Shown here: piece after piece, positions 36,381 to 48,906 of the stretch
How the letters are laid out: each line of letters begins with the position of its first letter
How positions within the stretch are numbered: position 1 is the first letter of the stretch
NCBI GenBank assembly: GCA_037367405.1
Contig: JAZKJV010008882.1
Location: 2,728,001-2,792,000 of the forward strand
Reading direction: 5' to 3'
Source: Ottelia alismoides
Taxonomy: Eukaryota > Streptophyta > Magnoliopsida > Alismatales > Hydrocharitaceae
Length of the DNA stretch: 64,000 nt
Position numbers and translations under genes: made by a program
The notes under the pieces: generated by a model
The model's input: the letters and a program-made list of their open reading frames with translations, nothing else
The model's database searches: none
What the model was told of the DNA's origin: nothing

Positions 36381-36826
36381 AGGTGTCATGGTGGTTTTAA
36401 AATAGAAAGAAGATCTTGATCAACTAAGGATGCATATAAGAGCTGAGAAATGCCCTAGAACTCACTTTTACCCTTGAAGAAGAGCTGAAAACCCTTAATG
36501 GACAGCAGATTTGGATTCTTGACAACGGTCCGTGATGACTTTTGGATCTCCAAAGAGTCCTACAGTATCGTGGAGGGTAGCTGTGGGGTTGGCGACCTTC
36601 ATAGGAGGTCCTGAAAGTGCAGGGTAGCGCTAGCGGGAGGGCTGTGTGCCCCTTGGCGGCACCGGTAGGTGCTGGAGGTGCTCCTTTGGGGTCGAGCTGT
36701 TGTACTAGAGGCGATTGGAGGGCCTTGCAGGGGACCATAATTCAGGGAAGAGGGCTCGCACAGGCTTTTGCGAGGCTTGAAGGTTGCGATGGGGATTTTA
36801 GGTCAGAACCCCGGTCTAGGACCGTT

Positions 36827-37043
36827 GCTCTGATACCATATGGAGAAGAGAGACAAATAGGATATGTATTCCATAGGGCTAGGGTCTCTTATACAGAGAG
36901 AAAACCCTAGAGAGTACAAGGGTAAAAATACATAAATACCTCTGAAGGGTTACGAAACCTAAAGGGTAAAGGTTACGGAACCCAAAGGGTTAAGGGCTAC
37001 AAAACCCGAAAGGTTACAACCATAATTGTAATATATTTTGTCA
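36827..37043 (-). repeat. LTR and primer site of copia element D
   Basis: The 203-bp LTR (36841-37043) starts TGACAAAATATA and ends CTTCTCCA on the minus strand. Two bases further TGGTATCAGAGC (36838-36827) is the exact initiator-tRNA-Met primer site common in plant copia elements. The LTR contains imperfect ~20-bp repeats around AAAGGGTTACGGAACCC (36940-37015). Confidence 0.85.
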
Positions 37044-37835
37044 CTATCACTAGACCTAATATATCATTTTATGTTAGCAGAGTCAACTAGTTTATGAAGC
37101 AATACATGTAGGTTCATATGGATGCAGTTAACATGACCTTGAGGTATCTGAAGTCTTCTCCAGGGGCAGGACATCTGTTCAGAAGAGACACATCTCATAG
37201 TTACTCGATGTGTCGATGTAGATTATGTTGAGTGCCCCAATGACAAGAAGTCCACTTCATGCTTTACTGTGTTTGTAGGTAGCTCGTTGGTTTCATGGAA
37301 GAGTAAGAAACAAACAGTTGTGGCTAGATCTAGCATTGAATCAAAGTAAAGGGCCATGGACCAAGGGCGTACAGAATTGATGTGGGTCAAGTCTATCCTG
37401 ACTGACCTAACTATTGAGGTGACTCTTTCTATGCACCTCAAATGTGATAACCAAGCCACTTTATTCATAGCTAATAATCCACCATTCCATGAAAAAACAA
37501 AGCACATCGAAGTAGACTACCATTACAATTGTGATCAATCCAGAAGGGACTTATTTCTACCTCTCATGTTGCTTCAGGCGATCATATTGCAGATATGTTT
37601 ACCAATGCTCTTACGAGGGGTCCTTTTCACCGTTATTGTTCCAATCTAAGCATGATAAACATGTATGCTCCAACTTAAGGGGGAGTGTTGAGATATTTAT
37701 ATGTCATTATCTTTATTTTATAGTTTCTTATTTCTTCTGTCTACTTTATGTAATTTTCCCTTAGAGCTTTTCTCCTATATAAGAGATCTCTAAGGCTACT
37801 ATGAAATCCAACTTTTCATTTCACGCCTTTCCACA
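37044..37835 (+). pseudogene. copia element E: RNase H relic, polypurine tract and 3' LTR
   Basis: The frame starts at the border of element D with ITRPNISFYVSRVN, then VHMDAVNMTLRYLKSSPGAG, followed by shifted remnants of the RNase H domain (SWKSKKQTVVARS-like, about 37285-37330) and the C-terminal KTKHIEVDYHYN (about 37497-37530) and DMFTNALTRG (about 37595-37625). A purine tract AAGGGGGAG precedes an LTR-like TGTTGAGATATTTATATG at 37686, ending near 37835. The LTR keeps TATATAAGAGA near 37778. There are many stops. The element's 5' part was not found left of element D. Confidence 0.78.
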
Positions 37836-39559
37836 AGGTAACAGTTGCAGAGGTGGTTTCAACTGCTACAAGTGAGCTCATGTGAAGAGGGTGACATAGA
37901 TGGAAGAGTTGGCGTAAGAAAGGGACAAAAGGGATTCACTTGGGTACCGATCTCATTGTGTCATGAGGATACATGGAGATGCTGAGAGAAAATGGGGAAG
38001 TTGCTCCGGCGAAGACATGTGTTTCTTTGAGGAGTAAGCTCTCAGGGAAGACAATGAACATGCATTGTTGGATCGTGCAGTCCAACGACCCTGGTGAGTG
38101 TACATATGGAACAATAAGAGACACGTGAGCAAATGATCCAACAGCTCTGATGTGAGCGAGTGTGCAATGCGCATGACAAAGTGATCAAGAGATGGGACGG
38201 GGAGGATGAGAGGCACTAGCTAAAATAGGGAGTGGGCTTCGTGGCGTGCTTTCAAGCGGCCACAAAGCTCAGTGAAATAAAAGAGAAACAAATAAATGAA
38301 AGATAAATCAAAATAAAATAACAAATGATGTCAAATGAAAAAGTGTTCAACGTGAAAGTTATGTATTTTTTAAGATCTACAACTTTGATATAGAAATCAA
38401 AATCAAAATACATCGTATATACATAATTATATTTTTGTAAGTATTTTTATGCATATAGAAATACTTCTTTTAATTATTTTATTGTTTTTTGGTATTTTTG
38501 AATAATAAATTAATATACGATATATTATATACAATATTACACTAATTTTTGTTGAGTTTTGAATAATGAAAAACACAAAAAATAAAGGAAGATATAGACA
38601 CATATATTTAAAAATTGTATTTATTTATAATAATTAGCTTTAATTAATTATAAGGTAATATGTTAATTCTAATTAATTAGTTGTTAGACTAAATGAATAG
38701 TTTAAGATAGGTGGCTACATAATATGAATAAAGATGATGAATATGATATTCATCACTCGTTATATACTTATTCTTTCATTCCCATTCTTCTAGTGCTAAA
38801 GGATTAGTCTCTTAATGTGTTCAAATCCATTCTTTGTGAAAGACATGTTTTGCATATTTGTGCTTCAGTCTTCATTGAGTCGGCCCTTAACCGTGATATG
38901 CAAGTATATTCTTACTTAACCTCATATTACATCACATGTTATTGTGAGAATTTTATTTTCTTTCATTATTATCATTTGGGGTGGATGTGGTAGTAGTGCA
39001 GTGTGACTACCACCCAAAAGACCATGGTTCAAATACCCCTTTATGGTGGTTATGTTAGGTAGCCGACAACCATCGTAAAAAATAGTCGGATCTTTCAACA
39101 TGGATCCGAGAAAGAATCCATGTAGCCGTCCCTACATAAAGTGGGAGAAGGATCTGTCATTTTTTATTGTCGTTCGGGTTGCCTAAGAGTTGGGAAAAGA
39201 TGGAAGAAAAGTTTGACACGAATGGACTCTAGTATTGCAACGGTGAAATTGGAGAGGAGCTGCCCTGGTTTAAAGCTTCTATAATAGAAAGAACTGAGTG
39301 ACTGAGTCGATGTAAATCTCAAATTGGGAGGACTATATGATGGTTCACTCGTTAGGGTTTTTTTGTAAAATACACGTACTTATTGTGACTATTGGTTTAT
39401 CCCTTTGATTGAATAATATTGTAATTGGTGCATGTTTTTTTCTTAATGATTGATCTAAATTAATAAACTTCTGCATCACGAAATCATATATTATCATACT
39501 ATTTACATGCATAAAAAGAGAATGTTATGTGATGAGTGACAAAACCACTTTTCTCATCC
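37836..39559. other. region without recognisable gene; possible SINE-like unit inside
   Basis: About 1.7 kb, very AT-rich at 38280-38720. At about 38980-39175 a GGTTCAAATAC motif (39026-39036) resembles an RNA polymerase III B box, with a loose A-box-like stretch about 30 bp upstream and a T run at the end. I do not see a clear tRNA fold. No other feature. Confidence 0.4.
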
Positions 39560-40760
39560 ATCTGTGAGAGCTTCGAGAACCATGTTTTCGAACTCTACTT
39601 AAGGGCATATAAAGCCTTGTTTTATACATTCTTTCACCCCTCTCAACAATAAAATCTGATGGTTGTTTTATGAAGACTTCTTGTTGATCACCATACTAGA
39701 AGGCGTTCTTGGCATCAAAATCGAACAAGGGCCTGCTCATTGGTAACAACATCAATGAGAATCCAAATTACGGTGAGACACACCGCATGAAAGAAGGGGT
39801 CAATGTAGTCCACTTCTTAGGTTTAGGTAGCTCTTTGCATCAAGTCGTGCCCTGTAACACTTAATTCTGCCATCAAAATGGTACCTGGCCAAGCCCAAAC
39901 AATGACATCTCACAACTGTTGCATCCACTGGTGGTGATACGAGGCTCCACACATCCTAGGATTAGAAGGTGATCGTCTCGTCCTGCATAGCCTCCTGCCT
40001 TTTGGGATCAACACTAGCCTCCTAATATGTTTGTGGAGCAATTACATCGGAAAGGCTAACATAAACTGCCAGTAGGTTGAAGTAAGACTGCTAGGGACAC
40101 ATGCCTATGCAATATGGGCCAATCAAGTTGTACCGCCATCGAAACTAGAATCCACGTTGTTGAAAGATGTGCGATCATAGTTGTATTGAAAAAGTCAACT
40201 CTATATGTCTGTGAAACCTTTGGCTACTAATGTATATTTGTAATGTGCAATTGATCCATCCAATTTGTACTTTACTGCAAAAACCTACCTAGATCCCACT
40301 TCCTTGCCATTTCATGGTGGACTTATTGCGGTGTCCCAAGAGATGAGAGAGTGGGCATCTCTTCCACGGTAAGCTGCTATCTAAAGTTATAATGCCTTGA
40401 TATGGCTACAAAGGATCTCCATTGCTGATAGAGCATCGACAAATTGTATGTAGGATAGTCCAAGGCTTGAGAATAATACTATTGTAGAGATAAGATGATT
40501 GGGATCCATGGTACATTGTCTTTTGCTTTTTTGGAGGTCTATAGGAACATCAATTATATCTTTGGATGGATTGTCTTCTGAGTCATACCCTTGGGCAGTA
40601 TTCTTGGAGGAAGAATGCTATCAGTTTGTAAAATGTAAGTTGGAAGGCTAACCCCAGTAGGAGTAGAAGGTGCCACCTCAGAAGGGGATTGCATGTATTG
40701 ATACTGACTACTGAATTGAGTATTGTGCTTATGGAATAAGAATATGTATCAAAGCATGCT
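39560..40760 (-). pseudogene. badly decayed copia RT fragment
   Basis: Minus-strand pieces in several frames: RWVFAVKYKLDGSIARYK and LVAKGFTDI at about 40325-40195, and AKNAF-x-YGDQQEVFIKQP near 39715-39650. Stops are dense. It abuts the LTR of copia element C on its right. No LTR or primer site of its own was found. Confidence 0.7.
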
Positions 40761-40814
40761 TAGAGATAACAAGGGGCAGAATAAGTGAATCAAGTCAGTT
40801 AAGGTGACATCCAC

Positions 40815-43085
40815 ACTACTATATTGTTTTTATTCATATATTAGTTATCTCTATTATTATTTTCTTATTTTCTATTTCTTTTGTCTTCTTCTTATAATTT
40901 GCCCAATAAGTTCCTCTTCTATATAAGAGAACCCTAGGGCCTCTCGTTAATACAATTCACTAGGGCCTCTCGTTAATACAATTCACTAGGGCCTCTCGTT
41001 AATACAATTCATTCTTTTCCCTCTACATGGTATTTGAGCGACGTCCTAGATCGTAGCTCTCGTATGCCACCCTAACCCTACCCACCCCCTCCTCCCCACG
41101 CTGCCGACGTGGCGCCACCGCGACCGCTCAGGTTGCCGTCGTCCAAGCCTTCGACCGCTGCTTAGTTGGCCCCTCCGGCCATCGCCCACGACACATAAGG
41201 CCACTCTGGTTGCTGCCCAGACCACCCCCTACCGTCCTCGGGCCATCGTCGGTTGTCTTGTGCGGGCACGTACACCTTTTAAACTCGATATGCAATCTTA
41301 ATCGATCTGATTTTGACCGGAAAGCATGATTTCAGATCTATAAATCATGTTTTCCGGCCCTAGCAAACGCCAGAAATTGATGAGGATGGTTGTATGAGTA
41401 TGCATGTATAACTGGTCCTCCATATGATCTTGTAGACTTGTTCATATCGGTTTACTCCCCAATTGTGTTCTACTGTTCATCCGTTTTTCTATCATGTCAG
41501 ATAACAAGAGTGATATGTTTTCATCCGGAGCCTTCAAGGGCCCGCCTCCCATCGCTAAGATGGATGTGATCGACTATGAGTTGTGGTCCATGCAGTTTCT
41601 TACCCTCATGCAGTGCGACAATAAGAAGCACATCATGATAGATCCAGAGCCAACGGATAAGAGCGGGGCTAATTCTTCTTGGAAGTAAGATGATGCATAT
41701 GTGTGTGTGTTTGGCTTTGTGGGACCCTCACCACGGAGATAACAAATGAGATTCTGACTTATCCCACCACCAAGGTGATGTAGGACACTTTGTCATCTAC
41801 CTATGCTCAAGCAAAGAATGAGGTCAAGATTCTTTAGCTACAGTTTGATATCTACAAGGCCAAGTGGAATGGACGTGCTCTGCACGTGTACTACTCTTTG
41901 TTGTGTGTCATGTTTGAGAAGCTTCATAGATACATTCCTACTACCACATCTACTGAGCAACAGATGTCATATATGAACTCTACGATGCTTGGAGTCTTCA
42001 TGGTTGTACTTGATACAAAGTATAATACTGTGTGTACTTAGCTTCTCATCGAAGCTACCATATCTCCCATAGAGGGGGCATATAGCCGTCTCAGCCAGAT
42101 TATCATACCTTCTACTGCAACTTCTCTGCTCTCTTCAACGATGGCTGCTTCTCGTGGTCGAGGAGGGACGATCCGGTCCATAGGACGTACCCCTTGTGGT
42201 AGAGGTGGTGGACGTCAGCATGGCCTTTGCACTTACTGTCGTCGTCCTGGACATGCAGAGGATACATGCTACTAGAAGCATGAATATCCTGCCTCTGGTC
42301 ATGTAGCAGAACAAGTTGAGTCTTCAAATACTCCAGCTTCCCAGGCTAATGCTCGCCTGGATGATACTATCTCTCATATTCGAGAGATCATGATTCCTAC
42401 TGCTAGCACCACCACTACAGATACCGCAACCACAACCAAAGCCTCTTCGAGCTCCTTAGGTATCGCTTATGCTTTCATCGGTAATACTGGTGCAGACATG
42501 GCAGAGTGGATTATGGACTCTGGTGCTTCCTACTATTTGTGTGGAGACAGAGCGCAACGGAGGTCCTACATGACCATACCACCTGACTAATGGGTTGTCA
42601 TTGCTAATGGTCATGATAGGACATAGGGAAGTGCATTTGACACCCATCCACGGGCCTTTAGAATGTTTTACATGCTCTTGACTTTCAGATGAATTTATTT
42701 TCCATTAGTCAGATCACTAAGGATCTGCATTGTTGTGCCATTTTGACCCTTAATCTCTTGTGTTTTAGGACATACTCAAGAGCTAGGTGATTGGATGTGG
42801 CCGTAAGCAGAGAAGGCTCTACAGACTGGTCCAACCTCCTCATGTTGGCGTTTCTACTATACCTATTGGATCAATCTCTCTATATATGTGGCACCTCGTT
42901 TTGGCCACCTTCCTTTGAGTAGTTGTGTCATGTTCTTCCTTGGATTTCTACGAGATCCTCCTTTTAGTGTGAGGCATGCCAGCTTGGGAAGCATTGTCGT
43001 TCCTCCTTCCATCCTATCAGAGTCGGAGCAGTTCTCAGTTATTTAAGCTCCACATTTGATGTTCGAGTCATATTAATAATCATTC
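40815..43085 (+). mobile_element. 5' part of copia element C, decayed
   Basis: LTR from about 40815 (start uncertain) to 41027, with TATATAAGAGA at 40919 and a 26-bp motif present three times in tandem (40934-41011, unit CTAGGGCCTCTCG...). A degenerate primer site TGGTATTTGAGC follows at 41028-41039. Then leader, gag (41494-42330), protease (42390-42590) and scattered pre-integrase remnants to about 43085, where similarity ends. It belongs to the same family as elements A and B (shared gag and leader wording). Confidence 0.8.
41494..42590 (+). pseudogene. copia gag-protease, element C
   Basis: ATG 41494 opens a 64-codon start (MSDNKSDMFSSGAFKGPPPI, YELWSMQFLTLM) equivalent to residues 1-60 of the gag of element B at 63052. 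Stops and shifts follow. The CCHC zinc knuckle is visible at about 42229-42272 (CTYCRRPGHAEDTC). A later open piece at 42390-42590 holds the protease active site WIMDSGASYYLCGD (about 42508-42550). Confidence 0.8.
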
Positions 43086-44999
43086 GAGTATCGCCTTCGG
43101 ATCCGGGTTTCTCGTTTACACGACATTCGCAGCATTATATTCGCAATGGATCACATTTGGTTACCACATTTTAGGAAAAAAATTTTGCGATTTGCAATAA
43201 CATTCAAAATTAATGTAAACAAACATAGAGCCAACAAGTTCCACCAATTCACATTTCATTAATTCCATATATATTACATGTAATAAATAAAGATGACAGT
43301 GTTTACATGTATCCCAAAATATATTAGAAGAGAAATGAAAGCATATACGATATTCTGTACTTATAAACTGTAATAAGAGTATTGTCGAGTATAACAATGG
43401 ATGCTTGGGATCATCGACCAGCTACTGTGATGTAGGAACTTTGCTTGCCACACAACAAGGAAACAAAAGAATGTCAACAATTATTGCATACCATCCAGCA
43501 TATTAAAATTAATAGGTAATTTAATGGTTTCAAAAGAATGCAATTAGGTAGGCGTTGATATTTAAAAAATAACAATCTATATGCATGGTAAATGGTTTTC
43601 AAGCCACCCTGTATGTAAAGCCCATGTTCTCCCATCACCCCATAACCTTCTATATATATCATTTTTACATATTAATTAATGGCCTATAAGTAGGTTACTT
43701 ATCATTTTATCACTTAGAGATCTTGTTGATGGATCTTGGTATTGAGGATGATGAGTTTCTGATCTGATCCCTGAATCTGTCTAATTTCTCAATCTAGTAG
43801 ATAGTTTGAGGTCTTGGACTGAATGTGACCTCACATTATGACTCTAAGGCATGAAGAGTACTTTAGGGTTGGGGTGCCTCCATAGGCATGTGATGCAGTG
43901 TAATGCATCCTAACTAAGTTCCCAGCACGTCCACTAACTTATCTTATCACTCGTCATAGTAGTTCTAAGATATGAATAGTTGTCGATGATTGATGATAAA
44001 TGATGATTCCGTACCAAACTCAATTGTAGCCAACTCAATTATAACTGATCTCAACTCTAGCCAAACTCAACTGTAACCCATTCCAAGCTCAACTGTAACT
44101 CCTCGTCAAGACCTATTGGCGGAATGGTAACCAAAACTCAAGTTGTAAGGAAGTCTCCTAAGAGACCGTTCCGTCTCACCCCCTAAATGGAAGTGTGGTC
44201 TAGTAGAGGGCTAGGCCTACTCCTAAACTATGCCCCTGAGATGAGTGGGAGTAACTCTCCGGATGAGTCACTTCAAATCAGTTCAATCGGTACGGGCAAA
44301 CAAGCTCGTAAGAAAAACTAAAACCGAGGGCCCTCCAGCCTAGGTACCCTAAAACAGAGGGTTAGCATAATTGCTCAAAATCTTAGATCCCAATGAAGCA
44401 TAGAAACACTGTGACTTCACGTAAAAAACTATAAAAAGGACTGAAATCCTAGACCCTTGCACCCGGCAGTCGCTGCCCTAACTAGGCTTCCTATCTCATG
44501 CCAGTTGAGGATCACTGTGCCCTTGCACGGTCAGGTGTAAGGGTTATCAATGACTGATACTATTAATTATCAGTCTTGACTAATTCTTAACATTTTCACT
44601 TGCTCGATTACCGATTTTTTTCACAATCCTTTCTGTGGTTGATTGTATGTCTTTTTTTGTTAGTAGGATCTATAGACACCCCTTGGTTTGGAACCCTAAC
44701 CGCGAACTCACTGATTTCCACCCATCAACACATTGGGTTTTTCCCTTCTCTATCTATTGACATCCTCTCCCTTCGTTCGTTTGCTTTCTATGCAGGTTGA
44801 TATGTTAATGTTTATCACAACATTATCTTTCTACAATTGCCTTAATTCGCAAGGGCATCCGAAGAAATGCTACAATTGCTGAGATTTGATGGTCCACTGA
44901 TTGGAAGGTTGTGTTGCTTCTTTTGCTTCTATTTTAAAAAAGATTTCGAAAAAATGTCGATTTTGTTGATGTGTTCTTGAAAATTTTACTTCTATCCTT
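43086..44999. other. region without recognisable gene
   Basis: About 1.9 kb. 43990-44110 has loosely repeated CAACTCAANTGTAAC motifs. It may include the 3' LTR and end of the gypsy relic to the right, but I could not find a matching second copy. No coding domain. Confidence 0.5.
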
Positions 45000-47090
45000 T
45001 GTTTGTCCCAACATAATCATCTGTCACAACATAATCATCAATCTCGTCCTTGACAGCACACATGTATCTGTCTCAAATCCAAGGATCTATCTTCTGTCCA
45101 TCTACTCTGCGATCGCAAAGACTGCTGAATTGTGAATGTACGACACTAGATATGGATGCACTCTCTTGAGGATGCCAATCAGTCAAAGCTACGAGTATAT
45201 CTCACGTGTATAACCAGTTTTCTGTACCCTCAGCATAAGCTCTCCTGCTAAGCGCATCTGCCACCTCATTTCCCTTACCAAGATGGTAAGAGATCGTGCA
45301 GTCGTAATCCTTCAGTAGCTCAAGACACTTGCGTTGTCTCATGTTTAGCTCCTTCTGATAAAAAATATACTTTAGGGTCTTGTAATATGTAAAAATCTCG
45401 AAATTGACCTTATCAAGTGGTGCCAGATCTTCAAGGCAAAGACAACTGCCGCCAACTCCAAATCATATGTAGGGTAATCTGCTCATGCGGCCTCAACTAA
45501 CGTGATGCATAAACAATAACGTGACCTCGCTGCATCAGAACTGCTCCTAAACCTTTTCCTGAAGCATATGTATAAACTATGTAATCCTGAGTGCCTGAAG
45601 GAAGAGTAAGAATGTGTGCAGTTGTACTCTCTTCTTTAATGTCCTGAAGGCCTGCTCACATGAATCATCCCAAATAAAAGGAAATCCCTTCTGTGTCAAC
45701 CACTTCAGAGGAAGAACATTGCATGAAAAGTCGCTGAATAAGCGTCTGTAATAGCCTGCTAATCCAAGAAAGCTCAAATCTGAGTGACTGTCTAGGGGTG
45801 TTCCTAAGACATGACTGCTTCAATCTTCGCAGGATCAACTGCGTTACCTACTCCAGAAATGACATGCCAAAGAAATGAGACATGCGATAACCAGAACTCA
45901 CACTTGCTCGGCTTAGAATATAACTTGTGCTCTCGTAATGTATCCGGGTCAATCTTCAGATCATTTGTGTGATCCCGTTCATTCCAAGAATAAATCAACA
46001 CGTCATCAACGAATACCATCACAAACATGTCCAAGTATGGATGAAAGATCCTGTTCATCATGTCCATGAATGCTGCAGGCGCATTTGTGAGCCCAAACGA
46101 CATCACCACATACTCGTAATATCAATATCGAGTCCTGAAGGTTGTCTTCGGAATATCTGACTCTCGAATCCTCAGCTGATGATAACCAGATCGAAGGTTG
46201 ATCATCAAAAATACCGAAGATCCCTGAAGCTGATCAAACAAATCATCGATGCATGGCAAAGAATAACAGTTCTTCACCGTTCTCTTTTTTAGCTGTTGGT
46301 AATCAATGCATAATCTCATCGATATATCCTTCTTCCTAACAAAAGGAACTGAAGCATCCAAGGTGAAGAGCTCAGCCTCACAAAACCCAAATCAAGTAAC
46401 TCCTACAATTGCACCTTCAGCTCTCTCAACTCGGCTGGTGCCATACAGTAGGGAGCCATCAAGATAGGTTGTGAATTAGGTAATAATGTGATCTCAAACT
46501 CAATCTCTCTCTCTCTCTCAGGATGTGACCCTGGTAACTCATCAAGAAATACATTTGGGGAATATGATACTACTTTTATGTCCTAGGTCATCGGCTCATA
46601 ATCGGATGTCTCTCGAACAAATACTAAATATATATCACATCCCTGATCAACAAGTCTCTGAGCTCTCAACACTTAGATGTACTCCATTTTGGAGTCATGT
46701 AATATGCCCTCGAAGATGAACTCGGGTAAATCTGGAATCCTGAAGACAACTGTCTTCCTAAAGCAATCAACAAGAGCATGATGAACTGACAACAATCCAC
46801 GCCTAAAATCAAATCAAAGTCATTGAGTCGTGATAGCAGATAGTCTGCGATCATCTCATGACCGCCAATTAGCACTGGTAAGTCTCTGACTATCAATGAA
46901 ATGATGAACAACTGGTCGCCTAGCCCATGGATGTGGTAAGGAGGATATAAAGCCTCTGCAACTCTACTAACACATCTAATAATCTTGAAGCAATGAAAGA
47001 ATGCATCGCTCCAGACACAAACAAAACATGGAAAGGTCAGTCCAAGACTGAGACCGTACCTTTCACCATAGTAGCTTCTCATCGTTCCTG
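45000..47090 (-). pseudogene. gypsy (Del/Tekay-like) pol relic: protease, RT, RNase H
   Basis: Read right to left. Protease at about 47060-46680: the active-site strand reads LFVSGAMHSFI, with Val where the catalytic Asp of DSG should be, then GGHEMIADYLL and DFDLILGVD. RT at 46361-45800: [36 protein letters not shown] and the intact VFVDDVLIYS near 46005. Connection at 45777-45600 (FLGLAGYYRRL, WDDSCEQAFRTLK). RNase H at about 45560-45210 ends RQRKCLELLKDYD and GNEVADALSRR. Beyond 45100 only faint integrase lead-in. Shifts and stops throughout. Confidence 0.88.
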
Positions 47091-47806
47091 CTCCTCCATC
47101 ACTGCATGTAACTGCCCTTGTCTAGCTGGCATTGTACTCTAATATGGCACGCTCTATGTCTGTCTCGGCGCCCACTTGAAGATGGAGTTCCTATCACGAA
47201 AACTATATAGGCTTGTTTAACCATGGCCTTTAGCCTTGAATAGTTGGCATAAAAAGGATGTTGACCTTACCTAGTCTGTGAATATCTTGATGTATCTAGG
47301 TATCTTAGTCTTGTTCCTTGCTTGAGAGTAGTCTATAACAAAATACTCACATATCCTTATCTGTTTTTTTGTGCATCGTGGGATATTTTTGGGATCAAGG
47401 TCCTAGAAAACCATACTGTAGCTAATGCATTATGTAACATCTCGAACCCCAAGTCGTGTGTTATGGAGGATAACTAACCCTCACAATACAACTTGTTGGG
47501 CATGAACCCTAGCGGGCCCCTTGTCACCATCCAAAATGCTTAAATCCAAGTTGTTTAGTAGTAGTCTTTGATACTTATAAACCACTATCAGACCTTGCAA
47601 TTACTAAATCTGGGACTATGTTTGGGATGCTATAATCTTCCCACTTATATGCAACATCACCATTATCATATGCCCCATCACTTATTTCCAATAATTGTGG
47701 CAACTGCATGCCTTCGGTAGACCTTTCCTTCTATCTTTTTGGCAGGGGTGGATACACCTATTAGGTAACCATTTATATTATTCAAGGGAACCTAGCTCTG
47801 ACACCA
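47091..47806 (-). other. gag-side remnant and primer site of the gypsy relic
   Basis: Only traces of gag C-terminus (QGQLHAVMEEQ near 47090-47125) can be read. TGGTGTCAGAGC at 47806-47795 (minus strand) is a one-mismatch initiator-tRNA-Met primer site, placing the 5' LTR at 47807 and rightwards. A segment from about 47434 resembles the start of that LTR and is treated as a separate repeat. Confidence 0.6.
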
Positions 47807-47980
47807 TTAGTAACGTTCCACAGCCCATCCTGAGCTGTTATGGAGGGCTAGGCCTCACAAGTTGTTAGCGTAAGCACAAGTGGGCACTTTGTCACTGCCC
47901 CAAATGCTTAAGCCAAAGTTGCTTAGTAGTAGTCCTCAATATTTATGGCCACTATTACACCTTGTGATTACTAGATGTAG
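47434..47980. repeat. diverged direct repeat of gypsy LTR-like sequence
   Basis: 47434-47605 and about 47807-47975 share the order GTAAC-x-TC, GTTATGGAGG, CTCACAA, AAATGCTTAA, AAGTTG-TTAGTAGTAGTC, ACTATNA-ACCTTG, spaced about 371 bp apart. The second copy sits exactly where the LTR of the minus-strand gypsy relic should be. Confidence 0.65.
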
Positions 47981-48075
47981 GTCTATGTTTTGTGTTCGAC
48001 GCGTCCTTTTTTCAAGGTACATTCTTGTCGACCTTCCCTATGGGCTCCGACTCCTTTAGGGCAAGGACCTTAATG

Positions 48076-48235
48076 TTGATTTCAGTCACCATTTCGGTGA
48101 CTGACCGAAACGGAATTTCGGTCAAATTTTGACCAAAATTTCGGTCATTTTTTGTACTAGGACCCCCATATTTCTGTCATTTCAGCCATTTCGGTCGAAT
48201 TTCGATTTCGATAGAATTTCGCTGAAATTTGAGGC
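48076..48235. repeat. cluster of ATTTCGGTC-type short repeats
   Basis: Within 160 bp the motif ATTTCGGTC, its complement GACCGAAAT or one-base variants recur about ten times in both orientations. No coding content. Confidence 0.7.
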
Positions 48236-48906
48236 CATTCTTTAGGACATAATCTTTGTCTTGAGCCATCATGATGCTCATGAATTGCATGGACCACAAC
48301 TCACAGTCGGTCATAGTCGGTCTCATTCATCTTGATAATTGAGATACTGATATGATCTCTTTCTACTGACATGCACCGATACCTTTGATGTTATCCAAAG
48401 TCGAATTGTTTGGATGTTGTCTCTGAAGGAGTATAAAGTACCACAAACAGTGAGAAAACTAGCTATGAAATAAGGATATACTTATGCATCCAGAAGTTAT
48501 GTTGGCATAAGCCTAATGCTACACAACCTTCATATGCAATAGAGAAGTATAGAGTCCCTTGGTGAAGACTTTAGAGGATTGTTTGAAGACACAAAATCAC
48601 CACACCGACACAAAAAGCATACGAGGTGGCACACAACTGCACAAGAGATGCTCGAGGCGCTCATGCTACGTCCATGGTGCTTGTGGTGGTTTATTGCATT
48701 TTCTTTAGGTGGTAGAGTTCTAGATGGTGATGACATGAGAGGTTTGAGAGACAAGTAATGGGGTCTTAAAGGGTACAAAACTATGATCAAGGAAACTGCA
48801 TTGATATCATATTAAAAATAGGAATTAAATGTGTTGCCTTTGGTCATCGCTACCTGTCCCCTTTCTGGAAAAGCATTTTACATTGTGTTGCTTGATATTA
48901 TTCCAT
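48236..48906. other. region without recognisable gene
   Basis: About 670 bp. I see no domain, repeat or RNA gene. It ends at the outer edge of a copia LTR. Confidence 0.5.

Larger units (their letters stand above)
34090..37043 (-). mobile_element. truncated Ty1/copia element D, 3' part missing
   Basis: Minus-strand order: LTR 37043-36841, primer site 36838-36827, leader, gag 36380-35800, integrase C-terminal part 35745-35200, RT 35092-34095. The 3' end (most of RNase H and the 3' LTR) is missing. Its right edge falls inside the RNase H region of plus-strand copia element E, where the reading frame begins right at 37044, so D inserted into E. Confidence 0.85.

Noticed and set aside
46500..46522. 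(TC)n run in the gypsy relic
   Set aside because: Simple microsatellite.
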